Notes under the pieces: generated by a model
The model's database searches: none
What the model was told of the DNA's origin: nothing
The model's input: the letters and a program-made list of their open reading frames with translations, nothing else
Assembly: GCF_958450345.1 (NCBI RefSeq)
Contig: NC_088780.1
Coordinates: 108,140,226 to 108,204,225, forward strand
From: Calliphora vicina
Taxonomy: Eukaryota > Arthropoda > Insecta > Diptera > Calliphoridae
Direction: 5' to 3'
Length of the DNA stretch: 64,000 nt
Translations under genes and position numbers: made by a program
Shown here: positions 63,614 through 64,000 of the stretch, piece by piece
How the letters are laid out: each line of letters opens with the position of its first letter
How positions within the stretch are numbered: the stretch's first letter is position 1

Positions 63614-64000
63614 CTGTAAAATAAAAATAAGAAAATTTAAACACGAAATACAAATAACTATCTATTGTATACATGTACAGATTTATGTATGTTAGCCGAA
63701 AATTTTATATGTATATCGAATGGATTAAACTTTACAAGCCTTTTGTACTCATATTTGTTAAGAGAAAAATTAAATTTTTTCTCTTCGGAAGCATGAGAGA
63801 CATTTTCTTATAGAAAATTTCTCTCTTTTCCGGTGAAAGAAATGTCTATAGAAAATGTCTCTCTCGTTTGCGAATAGAATAATTTTCTATAGAAAATGTC
63901 TTTCTCGTTTGATTGGAGAACAAATTTTCTCACTCGTTTGAGCAGAGAACAATTTTCTATAGGAAATGTCTCTCTCGTTTGAGGAGAGAACAATTTTCAA
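63614..64000 (-). other. Dscam2 intron, partial
   Basis: Sequence upstream in transcription of the Ig3/Ig4 exon. It contains the start of a minisatellite (63,790 onward) and runs off the window. Confidence 0.7.
63790..64000. repeat. Minisatellite with TTTTCTATAGAAAATGTCTCTC units
   Basis: Units of roughly 40-55 bp: AATTTTCTATAGAAAATGTC then TCTCTCGTTTGAGGAGAGAA. The palindromic core TTTTCTATAGAAAA is the same as in the 33.4-kb and 35.4-kb arrays. The array continues past the right edge. Confidence 0.85.

Overview
The window is the interior of one very large insect gene on the minus strand, surrounded by AT-rich, transposon-filled introns. Twelve coding exons were located by reverse translation. 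Each has consensus AG acceptor and GT donor dinucleotides, and they join without a frame break into exactly 743 codons (2,229 nt). They encode the end of Ig3, complete Ig4 to Ig9, all of fibronectin type III domain 1 and the start of FNIII 2 of a Dscam-family cell-adhesion receptor. The residues match my recollection of dipteran Dscam2 far better than Dscam1. The 5' end of the gene (signal peptide, Ig1 to most of Ig3) lies beyond base 64,000, and the 3' part (rest of FNIII 2 onward, transmembrane segment, cytoplasmic tail) lies below base 1.

The organism is probably a higher dipteran outside the small-genome drosophilids, for example a calyptrate fly such as a blow fly or house fly relative. 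The reasons are a Dscam2 protein close to Drosophila but not identical, greatly expanded introns (one of about 32.9 kb), strong AT richness, and many mariner, Tc1, hAT-like, Helitron-like and foldback elements. The species itself cannot be named from the sequence alone.

Layout, in coordinate order (the reverse of transcription): 615-3,212 FNIII 2/FNIII 1/Ig9 and half of Ig8; 3.2-11.0 kb intron with an array of ~112-bp repeats and a mariner relic; 11.0-19.1 kb the other half of Ig8, Ig7 and Ig6, with a Helitron-like element carrying an inverted copy of the same array type; 19.1-52.0 kb a giant intron holding hAT-like and piggyBac-like MITEs, a solo LTR, two palindrome-core minisatellites and a ~7-kb palindromic foldback element built of 177-bp repeats; 52.0-56.2 kb Ig5 and half of Ig4, with nested TIR elements and a non-LTR reverse transcriptase relic; 56.2-63.4 kb intron with mariner, MITE and a nearly complete Tc1-like transposon; 63.4-63.6 kb the Ig3/Ig4 exon.

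The one host gene present makes a homophilic neuronal recognition receptor. No other host gene, tRNA, rRNA or CRISPR array was recognised. The most striking non-genic structure is the foldback palindrome at 36,083-43,058, flanked by a 9-bp direct repeat.
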